Part shown: one piece after another, positions 16,001-23,068 of the stretch
Layout: each line of letters begins with the position of its first letter
How positions within the stretch are numbered: the stretch's first letter is position 1
Position numbers and translations under genes: made by a program
The notes under the pieces: generated by a model
Database searches by the model: none
What the model was told of the DNA's origin: nothing
The model's input: only the letters and a program-made list of their open reading frames with translations
Source of the DNA: Rhodospirillales bacterium
Lineage (GTDB): Bacteria > Pseudomonadota > Alphaproteobacteria > Micavibrionales > Micavibrionaceae
Reading direction: 5' to 3'
Length of the DNA: 64,000 nucleotides
Assembly: GCA_020638365.1 (NCBI GenBank)
Contig: JACKIQ010000001.1
Location: 520,249 to 584,248 of the forward strand

Positions 16001-17318
16001 CGAAAAAGAGCGAGTGGAACAATGCTTCCGCAGATTCGACCGTCGGGGGTTCGCCGGGACGCATGACACGGTATATGTCGACCAGCGCTTCTTCACGCGT
16101 ATCGCATTTATCTGCGATCATCGTGTTGCGGATGTACGGACCGACATTGAGGTAATCAATCGCCAGAACCTGCAACTCGGTCACGCCCATTTCTTCAAAT
16201 TTTACGAAATCATCTTGCGTGATTTCATGGCCCGCCTCGAATACGACCAAGCCGGTTTTTTCATCGAAAATGTCCGCAGCCAAGAAGTTACCCGCGAGGT
16301 TTTCAGTTTCAACCCGGATTTCATCAAGCCCCCCTTCCGCAAGTTTGCGCGCGGCCCGAGCCGTGATTTTTTCGCCAGCCTTCGCAACAGCCTTTCCTGT
16401 TTTAGCGTTGATCAGGTCGTATTTCAGCTTTACGCCGCGCACGTGATCCGGGTTAAACTCCGTTCTCCAACCCTTTTTGTCCTGGCTGTACGTTACAACG
16501 TCGTAAAAAGTCTGCAGGATTTCCTCGTTTGACATACCCTGAACGAGCAACGGATCAATTTCCTTGCCTTTTTCCTCAGCCTTCTGACGCAGATTTTCGG
16601 TTTCCTCACAGTCAAGGCAACGCAACACTGTCGTCAGGGGCAATTTGCGACGGCGGTCGATCCGGACGTACATAATGTCCTTGGCGTCGAATTCGAAATC
16701 CAGCCAAGAGCCACGGTAGGGAATTACACGTGCGGAAAAGAGATATTTTCCGGAGACATGAGTCTTGCCGTTGTCATGATCGAAGAAGACGCCGGGGGAG
16801 CGGTGCATCTGGGACACGATCACCCGCTCGGTTCCATTGACAACGAAAGTTCCGTTTTCGGTCATCATGGGCATGTCGACCATGTAGACGTCCTGCTCCT
16901 TGATGTCGCGGATCGAACGCAGACCGGAGTCGGGATCCTGATCGAAGACGGAAAGGCGCAGCGTTACACGCAGAGGCGCAGCATAGGTCATTCCACGCTG
17001 CTGGCACTCCTCGACATCGTATTTCGGCTCCTCGAACTCATATTTAACAAAATCAATTTCCGCACGGTCGCTGAAATCCTTGATCGGGAAAACAGATGTG
17101 AAAACTTCCTGAAGGCCTGTCAGATCCCGCTCTTCAGACCTGACCTCTTTCTGCAAGAAGTGGTCGTACGAGTTGCGCTGAACCTCGATCAAGTTCGGCA
17201 TGCGAGCCACTTCGCGGATGCGGCCAAAACTGCGGCGGACACGCTTGCGCCCGGTGAAGCTTTCAATATCATTGGCCTGTGTCATCTCTTCAGTTTTTTT
17301 AGATTTGGCTGCGCACAT
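13080..17318 (-). CDS. rpoB: RNA polymerase subunit beta
   Basis: The beta subunit forms one pincer of the polymerase and the rifampicin pocket. The rif cluster [20 protein letters not shown] with [13 protein letters not shown] is wild type, and the C-terminus carries the conserved [18 protein letters not shown]. The frame is open to 17390, but the ATG at 17318 has a good SD (AGGA six bases upstream) and gives 1412 residues. The upstream ATG has AAGGGG directly abutting it, and a third ATG at 17285 ([10 protein letters not shown]) is closest to other alphaproteobacterial starts. A leader of some 300 bases with a terminator-like hairpin separates it from rplL. Confidence 0.97.
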   Translation of the reverse strand: [1412 protein letters not shown]

Positions 17319-17482
17319 GTGTTGTCCTACCTCAACGTTGTCTTTTAAAAGATATGTCCTCTGCACCCGGACTGACTTAATATTTAACATCCCCTTCAGT
17401 CAGGCCCGGTAGCGCCTTGGCGCCCTGTCCGCCCTAAAACCACCATCGCAAGAGGTAATTACAGGGCAAACGAAAACAGCCC

Positions 17483-17512
17483 GCCTTAATTCTTTCTAAA
17501 GAAAGGTAAGGC
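17483..17512 (-). promoter_or_regulatory. Imperfect hairpin in rpoB leader
   Basis: An outer stem GCCTTA/TAAGGC and an inner TCTTTC/GAAAGG pair around a TAAA loop, with two unpaired bases on one side. It lies in the 325-base stretch between rplL and rpoB, which holds no gene. It may be a processing or attenuation element such as those known between rplL and rpoB in other bacteria; this is inference. Confidence 0.35.
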
Positions 17513-17643
17513 CGGCTCAGTACTTCTATATGTTCCGCAATGCGGCTTCCGTTACGCTTACGGTTATCACGTCTGTCCCAGAATTTTGCAAGCTATATGG
17601 ACCATCGTCCCGCCGTTTGTCAACCTTCATCGTATAAATAAGA

Positions 17644-17681
17644 GCTTTTCCCACACAGCAAAGGGCATGTGCGGGAAAAGC
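17644..17681 (-). terminator. Terminator/attenuator between rplL and rpoB
   Basis: Twenty bases downstream of the rplL stop, GCTTTTCCC pairs with GGGAAAAGC, extended by CAC/GTG across one mismatch, giving a 13-bp stem. On the minus strand it is followed by TCTTATTTAT. This matches a partial terminator reducing rpoBC transcription relative to L12, as known in enterobacteria. Confidence 0.6.
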
Positions 17682-17700
17682 ATATTGTATCGAATGAAGA

Positions 17701-18075
17701 TTACTTGAGTTCGACTTTTGCGCCAGCGGCTTCGAGCTTTTTCTTGATTTCTTCAGCTTCGGCCTTGTTTGCGCCTTCCTTAACGGCCTTTCCGCCTGCC
17801 TCTACGAGGTCCTTGGCTTCTTTGAGGCCAAGACCGGTGATCGCGCGCACTTCCTTAATGACGTTGATCTTGCCCGCACCAGCATCAACAAGAATGACAT
17901 CAAAAGAGTCTTTCTCTTCAGCCGGGGCCGCACCCGCAGCCGCACCAGCAACAACAACAGGAGCCGCAGCAGCAGCCGTTACGCCCCACTTCTCTTCAAG
18001 AAGCTTGGACAGTTCAGCCGCTTCCAGAACCGTAAGATTAGAGAGTTCTTCAACAATTTTATTCAGATCAGCCAT
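17701..18075 (-). CDS. rplL: 50S ribosomal protein L7/L12
   Basis: L7/L12 forms the flexible stalk that recruits GTPase factors. From the ATG at 18075 the protein has 124 residues: the N-terminal dimerisation domain (MADLNKIVEELSNLTVLEAA), an Ala/Pro-rich hinge at about 38-55, and the C-terminal factor-binding domain with KINVIKEVRAITGLGLKEAK. The frame extends nine codons upstream, but the perfect AAGGAGG five bases before 18075 fixes the start. It follows rplJ by 47 bases. Confidence 0.98.
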   Translation of the reverse strand: MADLNKIVEELSNLTVLEAAELSKLLEEKWGVTAAAAAPVVVAGAAAGAAPAEEKDSFDVILVDAGAGKINVIKEVRAITGLGLKEAKDLVEAGGKAVKEGANKAEAEEIKKKLEAAGAKVELK

Positions 18076-18122
18076 TTTTTCCTCCTTAGACTTAAACTTC
18101 ACAATTTTCTGAATTAAAAAAC

Positions 18123-18641
18123 TTAGCCTTGTTTTTCGCCGTAAGCCTTTGTTACGCCTACCATGTCGCGAGCCGGGGCCTGCAATACGCCGACAAGCTT
18201 TGTCGGGGCAGCCACGAGAAGCCCCACGAGCTTGGAACGGATTTCATCAAGACTCGGCAGTTGGGCAAGAGCCTCAACGCCCTTGGGATCCAAGACGGTT
18301 GCTCCCATACCGCCACCTAGAATCACAAGCTTTTCGTTCTTCCTGGCAAATTCGTATGTTACTTTTGCCGCCGCTACAGGGTCCTTAGATGTCGCGATCC
18401 CGGTCGGCCCTGCAAACAAGTCGCTAATTCCTTCAAACTTCGTCCCTTTCAAAGCCCGCTGCGCCAGACGGTTTTTGGCCACCTTGAAGCTTGCGCCGTT
18501 CTGACGCAGTTCGTTGCGAAGCTCTGTTATTTCCTTGACCGTCAGCCCGGAATAATGAGTCACGACGACGAGCTCATCGTTGGTAAAGCGTTGGTTGAGG
18601 GATACGATTTCCTCTTCTTTTCTTGCCCGGCTCATGCCCAT
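18123..18641 (-). CDS. rplJ: 50S ribosomal protein L10
   Basis: L10 anchors L12 dimers at the base of the stalk and in other bacteria represses its own mRNA. The core SLNQRFTNDELVVVTHYSGL and ASFKVAKNRLAQRALKG is typical, followed by the L12-binding C-terminal helix. The ATG at 18641 has GGGAG eight bases upstream and gives 172 residues; a TTG two codons earlier and an ATG two codons later are alternatives. The 5' leader carries structures consistent with autoregulation. Confidence 0.96.
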   Translation of the reverse strand: MGMSRARKEEEIVSLNQRFTNDELVVVTHYSGLTVKEITELRNELRQNGASFKVAKNRLAQRALKGTKFEGISDLFAGPTGIATSKDPVAAAKVTYEFARKNEKLVILGGGMGATVLDPKGVEALAQLPSLDEIRSKLVGLLVAAPTKLVGVLQAPARDMVGVTKAYGEKQG

Positions 18642-18699
18642 GGTCAAATCTCCCAGATCGAGTTAATTCTTCAAAATTCCGCGCCGCTCAAAATAAAAA

Positions 18700-18716
18700 G
18701 CGGCTCTCACAGCCGC
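18700..18716 (-). terminator. Attenuator-like hairpin just upstream of rplJ
   Basis: On the minus strand GCGGCT-GTGAG-AGCCGC is followed immediately by TTTTTATTTT, a textbook intrinsic terminator, yet it lies about 60 bases before the rplJ start. Placed in a leader, it is likely an attenuator. It is probably linked to the alternative pairings at 18746-18820. Confidence 0.6.
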
Positions 18717-18745
18717 CTGTCCGAAATCAGTCAAGAAGAAAAGGT

Positions 18746-18820
18746 GGAGCCCAATAAGATTAACGGGTTTTTGCCTTGCTCTCCCTATCTGTGCAGGAAA
18801 TTTAAGCCTATGGCTCCTGC
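18746..18820 (-). promoter_or_regulatory. Probable L10 autoregulatory leader
   Basis: In the 338-base gap between rplA and rplJ, GGAGCC (18746-18751) can pair with GGCTCC (18812-18817). The latter overlaps CCTGC (18816-18820), which can instead pair with GCAGG (18793-18797). Mutually exclusive helices placed between a promoter and an attenuator-like hairpin are what one expects of an L10(L12)4-responsive leader. I have not folded the region. Confidence 0.4.
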
Positions 18821-18854
18821 AGTCCCGGACAGGTCATGTAAACTACGGGCAGGT

Positions 18855-18881
18855 CTTATAGCAGTAGAACCTGCCCGTCAA
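18855..18881 (-). promoter_or_regulatory. rplJL-rpoBC promoter within a 10-bp inverted repeat
   Basis: On the minus strand TTGACG (18881-18876) and TATAAG (18860-18855) are separated by 15 bases, a short but usable spacing. The promoter is embedded in a perfect inverted repeat, ACGGGCAGGT (18845-18854) and ACCTGCCCGT (18869-18878). The arms could be an operator or a hairpin; on the minus strand no T run follows, so a terminator for rplKA is less likely. Confidence 0.4.
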
Positions 18882-18979
18882 GCTTTTTTCTAACGGTTCA
18901 TCGTCGGCATCGACGATTGTTCCTCACACACCTTCGACTTCAATCCGCCGGTCCTGTGCGTCTCATTGGGTGTTGCCTA

Positions 18980-19705
18980 TCAAGCCGCCGTTTTGAGACT
19001 TTCGGGGTCGATCTTGATACCCGGCCCCATCGTCGAAGACAAAGATACCTTGTTGATATACTTTCCTTTTGCGCCGGCGGGCTTCGCCTTCATGATCGCT
19101 TCGAAGAATGCCCGAATGTTCTCCGCAAGCTTGGCTTCGTCAAAGGACGCCTTGCCGACACGGGCATGGACGATCCCGGCCTTTTCGGCGCGGAACTCAA
19201 TTGCGCCGCCCTTCATGGATTTCACGGTCTCGCCGATGTTCGGAGTGACAGTTCCCAGTTTCGGATTGGGCATCAGGCCCTTGGGACCCAGTATCTTACC
19301 GACACGTCCCACGAGCGCCATCATATCAGGCGTTGCGAGACAGCGGTCGAAGTTCATTTCGCCCTTCTGGATCTTTTCCGCCAAGTCCTCGGCGCCGACG
19401 ATATCGGCACCGGCGGCCTTGGCTTCCTTGGCCTTTTCGTCCTTCGCGAACACGGCCACGCGGACGCTTGCCCCGGTTCCGTTGGGGAGGCTGATCATTC
19501 CGCGGACCTGCTGGTCGGCGTGCTTGGTGTCAACCGAGAGGTTGATCGCGATTTCAATAGTTTCATCAAATTTGCGAACCTTTGCCGCCGCTTTAAGAAT
19601 AGAAACTGCTTCGTCCAGAGGATAGAAGCGGTTACGATCCACCGCTACGCGCTCTTTTTTCGGCTTTTTGTCTGCTGATTTTTTCTTGGTTTCTGCTTTT
19701 GCCAT
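18980..19705 (-). CDS. rplA: 50S ribosomal protein L1
   Basis: L1 forms the mobile E-site stalk and represses its own operon in E. coli. The 241-residue product has a Lys-rich N-terminal extension (MAKAETKKKSADKKPKKERV), then RFYPLDEAVSILK, the motif with ATPDMMALVGRVGKILGPKG (about residues 130-150) and the final STMGPGIKIDPESL. It is slightly longer than usual because of the N-terminal tail. It follows rplK by three bases. Confidence 0.97.
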   Translation of the reverse strand: MAKAETKKKSADKKPKKERVAVDRNRFYPLDEAVSILKAAAKVRKFDETIEIAINLSVDTKHADQQVRGMISLPNGTGASVRVAVFAKDEKAKEAKAAGADIVGAEDLAEKIQKGEMNFDRCLATPDMMALVGRVGKILGPKGLMPNPKLGTVTPNIGETVKSMKGGAIEFRAEKAGIVHARVGKASFDEAKLAENIRAFFEAIMKAKPAGAKGKYINKVSLSSTMGPGIKIDPESLKTAA

Positions 19706-19708
19706 CTC

Positions 19709-20137
19709 TTAACCCTCCACGACTTCGATACCCATAGAGCGGGCCGAGCCTTCGATAATTTTCATCGCCGCGTCGATGTCGTTCGCGTTCAGATCGACCA
19801 TTTTCTTTTCGGCGATCTCACGGACCTGCGACTTCTTGACCTGAGCGACCGTTTCACGGCCGGGCGCGTTCGCGCCTTTCTCACGCTTGACTGCCTGCTT
19901 GAGGAAGTAGCTGGCCGGCGGGGTCTTGGTGATAAAGGTAAAAGAGCGGTCTTCGTATACGGTGATGACTACGGGGGTGGGAACGCCCTTCTGGCTTTCC
20001 GTCTTGGCGTTGAATGCCTTGCAGAATTCCATGATGTTCACACCGTGCTGACCCAGAGCCGGGCCAACAGGCGGGGACGGATTCGCCGCACCGCCGGGGA
20101 TCGTCAGGTTGATAAAACCCGATATCTTCTTTGCCAT
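19709..20137 (-). CDS. rplK: 50S ribosomal protein L11
   Basis: L11 with its rRNA forms the GTPase-associated centre and is needed for RelA activation. The start MAKKISGFINLTIPGGAANP is typical of alphaproteobacteria; PPVGPALGQHGVNIMEFCKA and the C-terminal ARSMGIEVVEG complete the family pattern. The ATG at 20137 has AAAGGAG upstream and gives 142 residues; an upstream in-frame extension is spurious. Unusually nusG is not its upstream neighbour: two plus-strand genes intervene. Confidence 0.97.
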   Translation of the reverse strand: MAKKISGFINLTIPGGAANPSPPVGPALGQHGVNIMEFCKAFNAKTESQKGVPTPVVITVYEDRSFTFITKTPPASYFLKQAVKREKGANAPGRETVAQVKKSQVREIAEKKMVDLNANDIDAAMKIIEGSARSMGIEVVEG

Positions 20138-20215
20138 TGTTTTCTCCTTTGTAAAGGGTTTCGTGGTACGGCGCCCAATGGGCTTTATGAGAACGCCTCC
20201 CACAATAATCGGGGG

Positions 20216-20244
20216 ACCATAGACTTTTGGACCCCGCCGTTCAA
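20216..20244 (-). promoter_or_regulatory. Promoter for rplKA
   Basis: On the minus strand TTGAAC (20244-20239), a 17-base spacer and TATGGT (20221-20216) lie about 80 bases upstream of rplK. This fits with rplKA having its own promoter after separation from nusG. Confidence 0.55.
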
Positions 20245-20344
20245 GAAAAAAAATACGGTATGGAGCAGTCCCTTGTCTGGCTGCCTCAAGCGGGGTATAG
20301 AGGATTCCTTGCGGGTAACATCAAAAAATCACGGCCTTAACAAA

Positions 20345-20542
20345 ATGAAAGTCGACGATATCATCACCCTTAAAGAAGATTTGCCCGAGCATTCGCTCAT
20401 CAAGGGCAAGCACGGGTTTATCGTGGAGGTTTACGAGGAGCCGGAACCGTGCTGCAAGGTTGAATTTCTTGACCGGGCGGGCCATACTCTTGTGCAAATT
20501 GTTCTGAATCCAAGCCAGTTCAAGATCATGTGGAGCGACTGA
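20345..20542 (+). CDS. DUF4926 domain protein
   Basis: A 65-residue protein starting MKVDDIITLKEDLPEHSLIK and continuing GKHGFIVEVYEEPEP. This is the DUF4926 pattern: a small beta-barrel of the SH3-like type with the motif D-x-hydrophobic-x-L-x-E-D-L-P near the N-terminus, G-x-x-G-x-I-V-E-V-Y in the middle and VEF-DxxGxTL later. Family members are small proteins frequently found near toxin-antitoxin or transfer loci; their function is unknown. The stop codon is one base before the GTG of the next gene, so the two are probably translated together. Both interrupt the usual nusG-rplK linkage. Confidence 0.75.
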   Translation: MKVDDIITLKEDLPEHSLIKGKHGFIVEVYEEPEPCCKVEFLDRAGHTLVQIVLNPSQFKIMWSD

Positions 20543-20543
20543 C

Positions 20544-21518
20544 GTGCGTACTTTTTTTCAGGTCCAGATTTTTGTTCTCCTGTTCTGTCTGCTTATCTCC
20601 CTGCCCGCTCTGGCCAAAAGGGACGGGCTTCATGCCGATCAGATTTTTATCCATGACGGCGTCGAGCGCCTTTATGATCTTTATGTGCCTCCGGGGTATG
20701 AAAAGACGCGTATGCCTCTGGTCGTCATTTTGCACGGTCATGGCGGGAACGCGCAAATGGTCACACGCAAGCGAAATCCCAGCCCCTATAAGGCATGGCT
20801 TGATATCGCCGACCGCGAGGGGCTTATTCTCCTTCTTCCCGTTGGGGTCAAGAGTCCGGACGGGTGGAGAGGATGGAATGACTGCCGGGGCGATTCGAAG
20901 GTTCTTCCATCGACCGATGACGTTGGATTTCTGCGCTCCCTTATCCATATGACAATTAGGCAGAAACACGCCGACCCGGCGAGGGTTTATGTCACCGGGA
21001 CATCCAACGGGGCGTTCATGACCTTGCGGATGGCTCTGGAAGCTCAGGATCTGGTCGCTGCGGCGGCACCCGTAGTCGCCGCCATGGCCGGAAAAAGCGA
21101 GTGCATGGCCGGGTCTAAAAAAGTTCCGATCCTGTTTATGGACGGGACCGCCGATCCTCTTGTGCACTATGAAGGCGGTTATGTCGGGAGCAAGAAAGAC
21201 GGGCAGAAACGCGGACTGACGCTTTCCATTCCCGATTCGGTTGCCTGGTGGGTCAGGCATAACGGAGCTGCAAGCAAACCCGTTTTCTCCAAATTCCCTG
21301 ATAAGGATCCGGATGACGACAGCACGGTGGAAAAGTACGTATACGGGGGAAAAGCCCCGGTGGTCCTGATCAAGATGATCGGGGCGGGGCATACCGAACC
21401 GAGTCTGAGGTGGCATTACGGGTGGCTTTACACCATGATCGTCAAGAAACAGAACAAGGACATTGAAATGGCCGAGGAGGTCTGGTCCTTTTTCAGGGAC
21501 AAGCGCCTTCAGAAATAA
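20544..21518 (+). CDS. Secreted esterase, PHB depolymerase/LpqC-like
   Basis: A 324-residue alpha/beta-hydrolase with a signal peptide (hydrophobic residues 5-22, cleavage likely after LPALA). PLVVILHGHGGNAQM forms the oxyanion-hole strand. The nucleophile is Ser154 in GTSNG, the acid probably Asp204 in DGTADPLVHYEGG and the base His283 in GAGHTEP, together the complete triad of the esterase-PHB family (LpqC, feruloyl esterase-like, CE1). Paired cysteines NDCRGDS and SECMAG suggest a periplasmic disulfide. The start is GTG, one base after the DUF4926 stop. The substrate cannot be told from sequence. Confidence 0.85.
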   Translation: MRTFFQVQIFVLLFCLLISLPALAKRDGLHADQIFIHDGVERLYDLYVPPGYEKTRMPLVVILHGHGGNAQMVTRKRNPSPYKAWLDIADREGLILLLPVGVKSPDGWRGWNDCRGDSKVLPSTDDVGFLRSLIHMTIRQKHADPARVYVTGTSNGAFMTLRMALEAQDLVAAAAPVVAAMAGKSECMAGSKKVPILFMDGTADPLVHYEGGYVGSKKDGQKRGLTLSIPDSVAWWVRHNGAASKPVFSKFPDKDPDDDSTVEKYVYGGKAPVVLIKMIGAGHTEPSLRWHYGWLYTMIVKKQNKDIEMAEEVWSFFRDKRLQK

Positions 21519-21533
21519 GTGTTTTCGTGCTTT

Positions 21534-22067
21534 TTACAGCTTTTCGACCTGACTGAATTCCAGTTCGACCGGGGTCGCGCGCCCGAAGATGGAAACTGAG
21601 ACCTTGAGCTTGGCCTTTTCCTCGTCTATTTCCTCCACGAAGCCATTGAAAGAGGCAAACGGTCCGTCGGTGACCTTGACCTCCTCGCCGATATCGTAAA
21701 TGACAGACGGGCGGGGACGATCGACCCCTTCCTGGACCTGCTGCAGAATACGCTGGGCTTCCGCCTCGCTGATCGGAATGGGCTTGTTGCCGCCGGCGCC
21801 CAGAAAACCGCTGACTTTCGGCGTGTTTTTTATGAGGTGCCAGATGTTGTCGTCCATATCCAGCCGGGCCAGAACGTAGCCGGGGAAAAACTTGCGTTCA
21901 GCGTTTACGCGCTGGCCTCTCTTGATTTCAACAACCTCTTCCATCGGAACGAGGATTTCCTCGACCTGATCTTCCAGTCCCTGCTTCCTTGCCTTGTCGC
22001 GGATGGCTTCTGCAACCTTGTTCTCAAAGCCTGAATAAACGTGAAGAACGTACCAACGCTTCGCCAT
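21534..22067 (-). CDS. nusG: Transcription termination/antitermination factor NusG
   Basis: NusG binds the polymerase clamp and links it to Rho or, through S10, to the ribosome. The 177-residue protein begins MAKRWYVLHVYSGFENKVAE and has the NGN domain with FPGYVLARLDMDD and NTPKVSGFLG. The C-terminal KOW domain has GEEVKVTDGPFASFNGFVEE. It follows secE by 39 bases, as usual, but is not followed by rplK. Confidence 0.98.
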   Translation of the reverse strand: MAKRWYVLHVYSGFENKVAEAIRDKARKQGLEDQVEEILVPMEEVVEIKRGQRVNAERKFFPGYVLARLDMDDNIWHLIKNTPKVSGFLGAGGNKPIPISEAEAQRILQQVQEGVDRPRPSVIYDIGEEVKVTDGPFASFNGFVEEIDEEKAKLKVSVSIFGRATPVELEFSQVEKL

Positions 22068-22106
22068 TACTTTTTCCCTTTCAAAAACTCTTATCCCTGT
22101 CGGACA

Positions 22107-22304
22107 TCAAAGTCCCAAACTCATTATCGACCGTATCAACCAAGCGATAATCTGGTCTGAAAAATACAGGAACAGCGATGCAAAAAAGACCATGACAAAG
22201 ACCGCGATCGTGCTGACCATCGTTTCCTGACTGGTCGGCCAGGTCACCTTTTTCATCTCGTTTCGCACCTGACGGATAAATTCTGCCGGACCTGTCTTAG
22301 CCAT
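22107..22304 (-). CDS. secE: Preprotein translocase subunit SecE
   Basis: SecE clamps SecY in the translocon. The 65-residue protein is the short, single-TM form common in alphaproteobacteria: an amphipathic EFIRQVRNEMKKVTWPTSQE with the invariant KKVTWP, then a TM segment (about residues 30-60). It starts the secE-nusG unit. No tRNA-Trp gene, often found upstream, is present in the 312-base gap before it; that gap contains the hairpin at 22323-22338 and the promoter for the divergent response regulator. Confidence 0.95.
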   Translation of the reverse strand: MAKTGPAEFIRQVRNEMKKVTWPTSQETMVSTIAVFVMVFFASLFLYFSDQIIAWLIRSIMSLGL

Positions 22305-22322
22305 TGAATCCTCTTATGTTTC

Positions 22323-22338
22323 CTGCCCTTTCGGGCAG
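22323..22338 (-). promoter_or_regulatory. GNRA-tetraloop hairpin in secE leader
   Basis: On the minus strand CTGCCC-GAAA-GGGCAG forms a perfect 6-bp stem with a stable GAAA tetraloop, about 20 bases upstream of the secE start and just before its SD-like AAGAGGA. It could stabilise the mRNA or modulate initiation. No function is known to me. Confidence 0.4.
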
Positions 22339-22499
22339 CATCATCCCGTACTCTTCTCCTGAACAGTCTTCGTCTCGGCGGCTTTTACCGGTTAAACTCG
22401 ACTTATTTTCAGGGGAATGCCTGTTAGTACACTAAAAAAAATCCAAAAACCAGCAAAATCATCATTGTTTTTCCCTGCTCCTTTTAAAAAATGTTCCGT

Positions 22500-22527
22500 T
22501 TGCCTGAGACGCTCTTAAGGGTATAAT
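22500..22527 (+). promoter_or_regulatory. Promoter for the response regulator gene
   Basis: TTGCCT (22500-22505), a 16-base spacer and a perfect TATAAT (22522-22527) make a good vegetative promoter. Transcription would start near 22534, about 80 bases before the GTG at 22617. Confidence 0.65.
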
Positions 22528-22616
22528 GGCGCCATTGTTTTAAATCTTTGGTTCCTGATTCATTTAATTTCTTGCGTAGATTGTAAAACGTTATTTTTTA
22601 CTGGAGGACAGCCACC

Positions 22617-23048
22617 GTGCAGGCTTCTGAAGGCGATATCATCAAGATACTGATGGTCGATGATTCGGAAACGGATTATGTTCTAACCCGTATGAATCTT
22701 GAGACAGGACGGGATTTTCGTCACAAGATGGACTGGGCGGGATCATTTGCCGATGGCCTGGCGGCCATGAAGAAGAACGAACACGATATCTATATCGTTG
22801 ATTACAAACTCGATCAGGGAAAGTCAGGACTGGACGTCGTAAGGGAGATCCGTCTTCTGGGCATAGCAACACCCGTTATCCTTCTAACGGGACTGGATAT
22901 GCGCAAGATTTCAAAGGAAGAATGCGACAAGCTTAATATTTCACGCTGCCTGTCCAAGCATGATAACGACCCTACACTGTTAATCAGTATCATTGCCGAC
23001 ACTGTCCTGCACTACCGTGCCGAACGGGGGTACGGCGATCATCTTTAA
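22617..23048 (+). CDS. Single-domain response regulator (CheY-like)
   Basis: A 143-residue receiver domain with no output domain. Acidic pair Asp15-Asp16 (KILMVDDSETD), phosphoacceptor Asp62 (IYIVDYKLD), Thr91 (VILLTG) and Lys115 (CLSKHD) are all present, so phosphorylation should be possible. The start is GTG with GGAGGA eight bases upstream. No histidine kinase or chemotaxis gene is nearby; such stand-alone receivers often act in phosphorelays or by protein contact. It has its own promoter and faces secE divergently. Confidence 0.88.
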   Translation: MQASEGDIIKILMVDDSETDYVLTRMNLETGRDFRHKMDWAGSFADGLAAMKKNEHDIYIVDYKLDQGKSGLDVVREIRLLGIATPVILLTGLDMRKISKEECDKLNISRCLSKHDNDPTLLISIIADTVLHYRAERGYGDHL

Positions 23049-23068
23049 GGGCTTCTAAGACTTTTTCC

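Noticed and set aside
18845..18878. Terminator for rplKA
   Set aside because: The 10-bp inverted repeat has no T run on the minus strand and contains -35 and -10 elements, so promoter/operator is the better reading.
22305..22616. tRNA-Trp gene upstream of secE
   Set aside because: Often present there in other bacteria, but no cloverleaf can be drawn in this gap.
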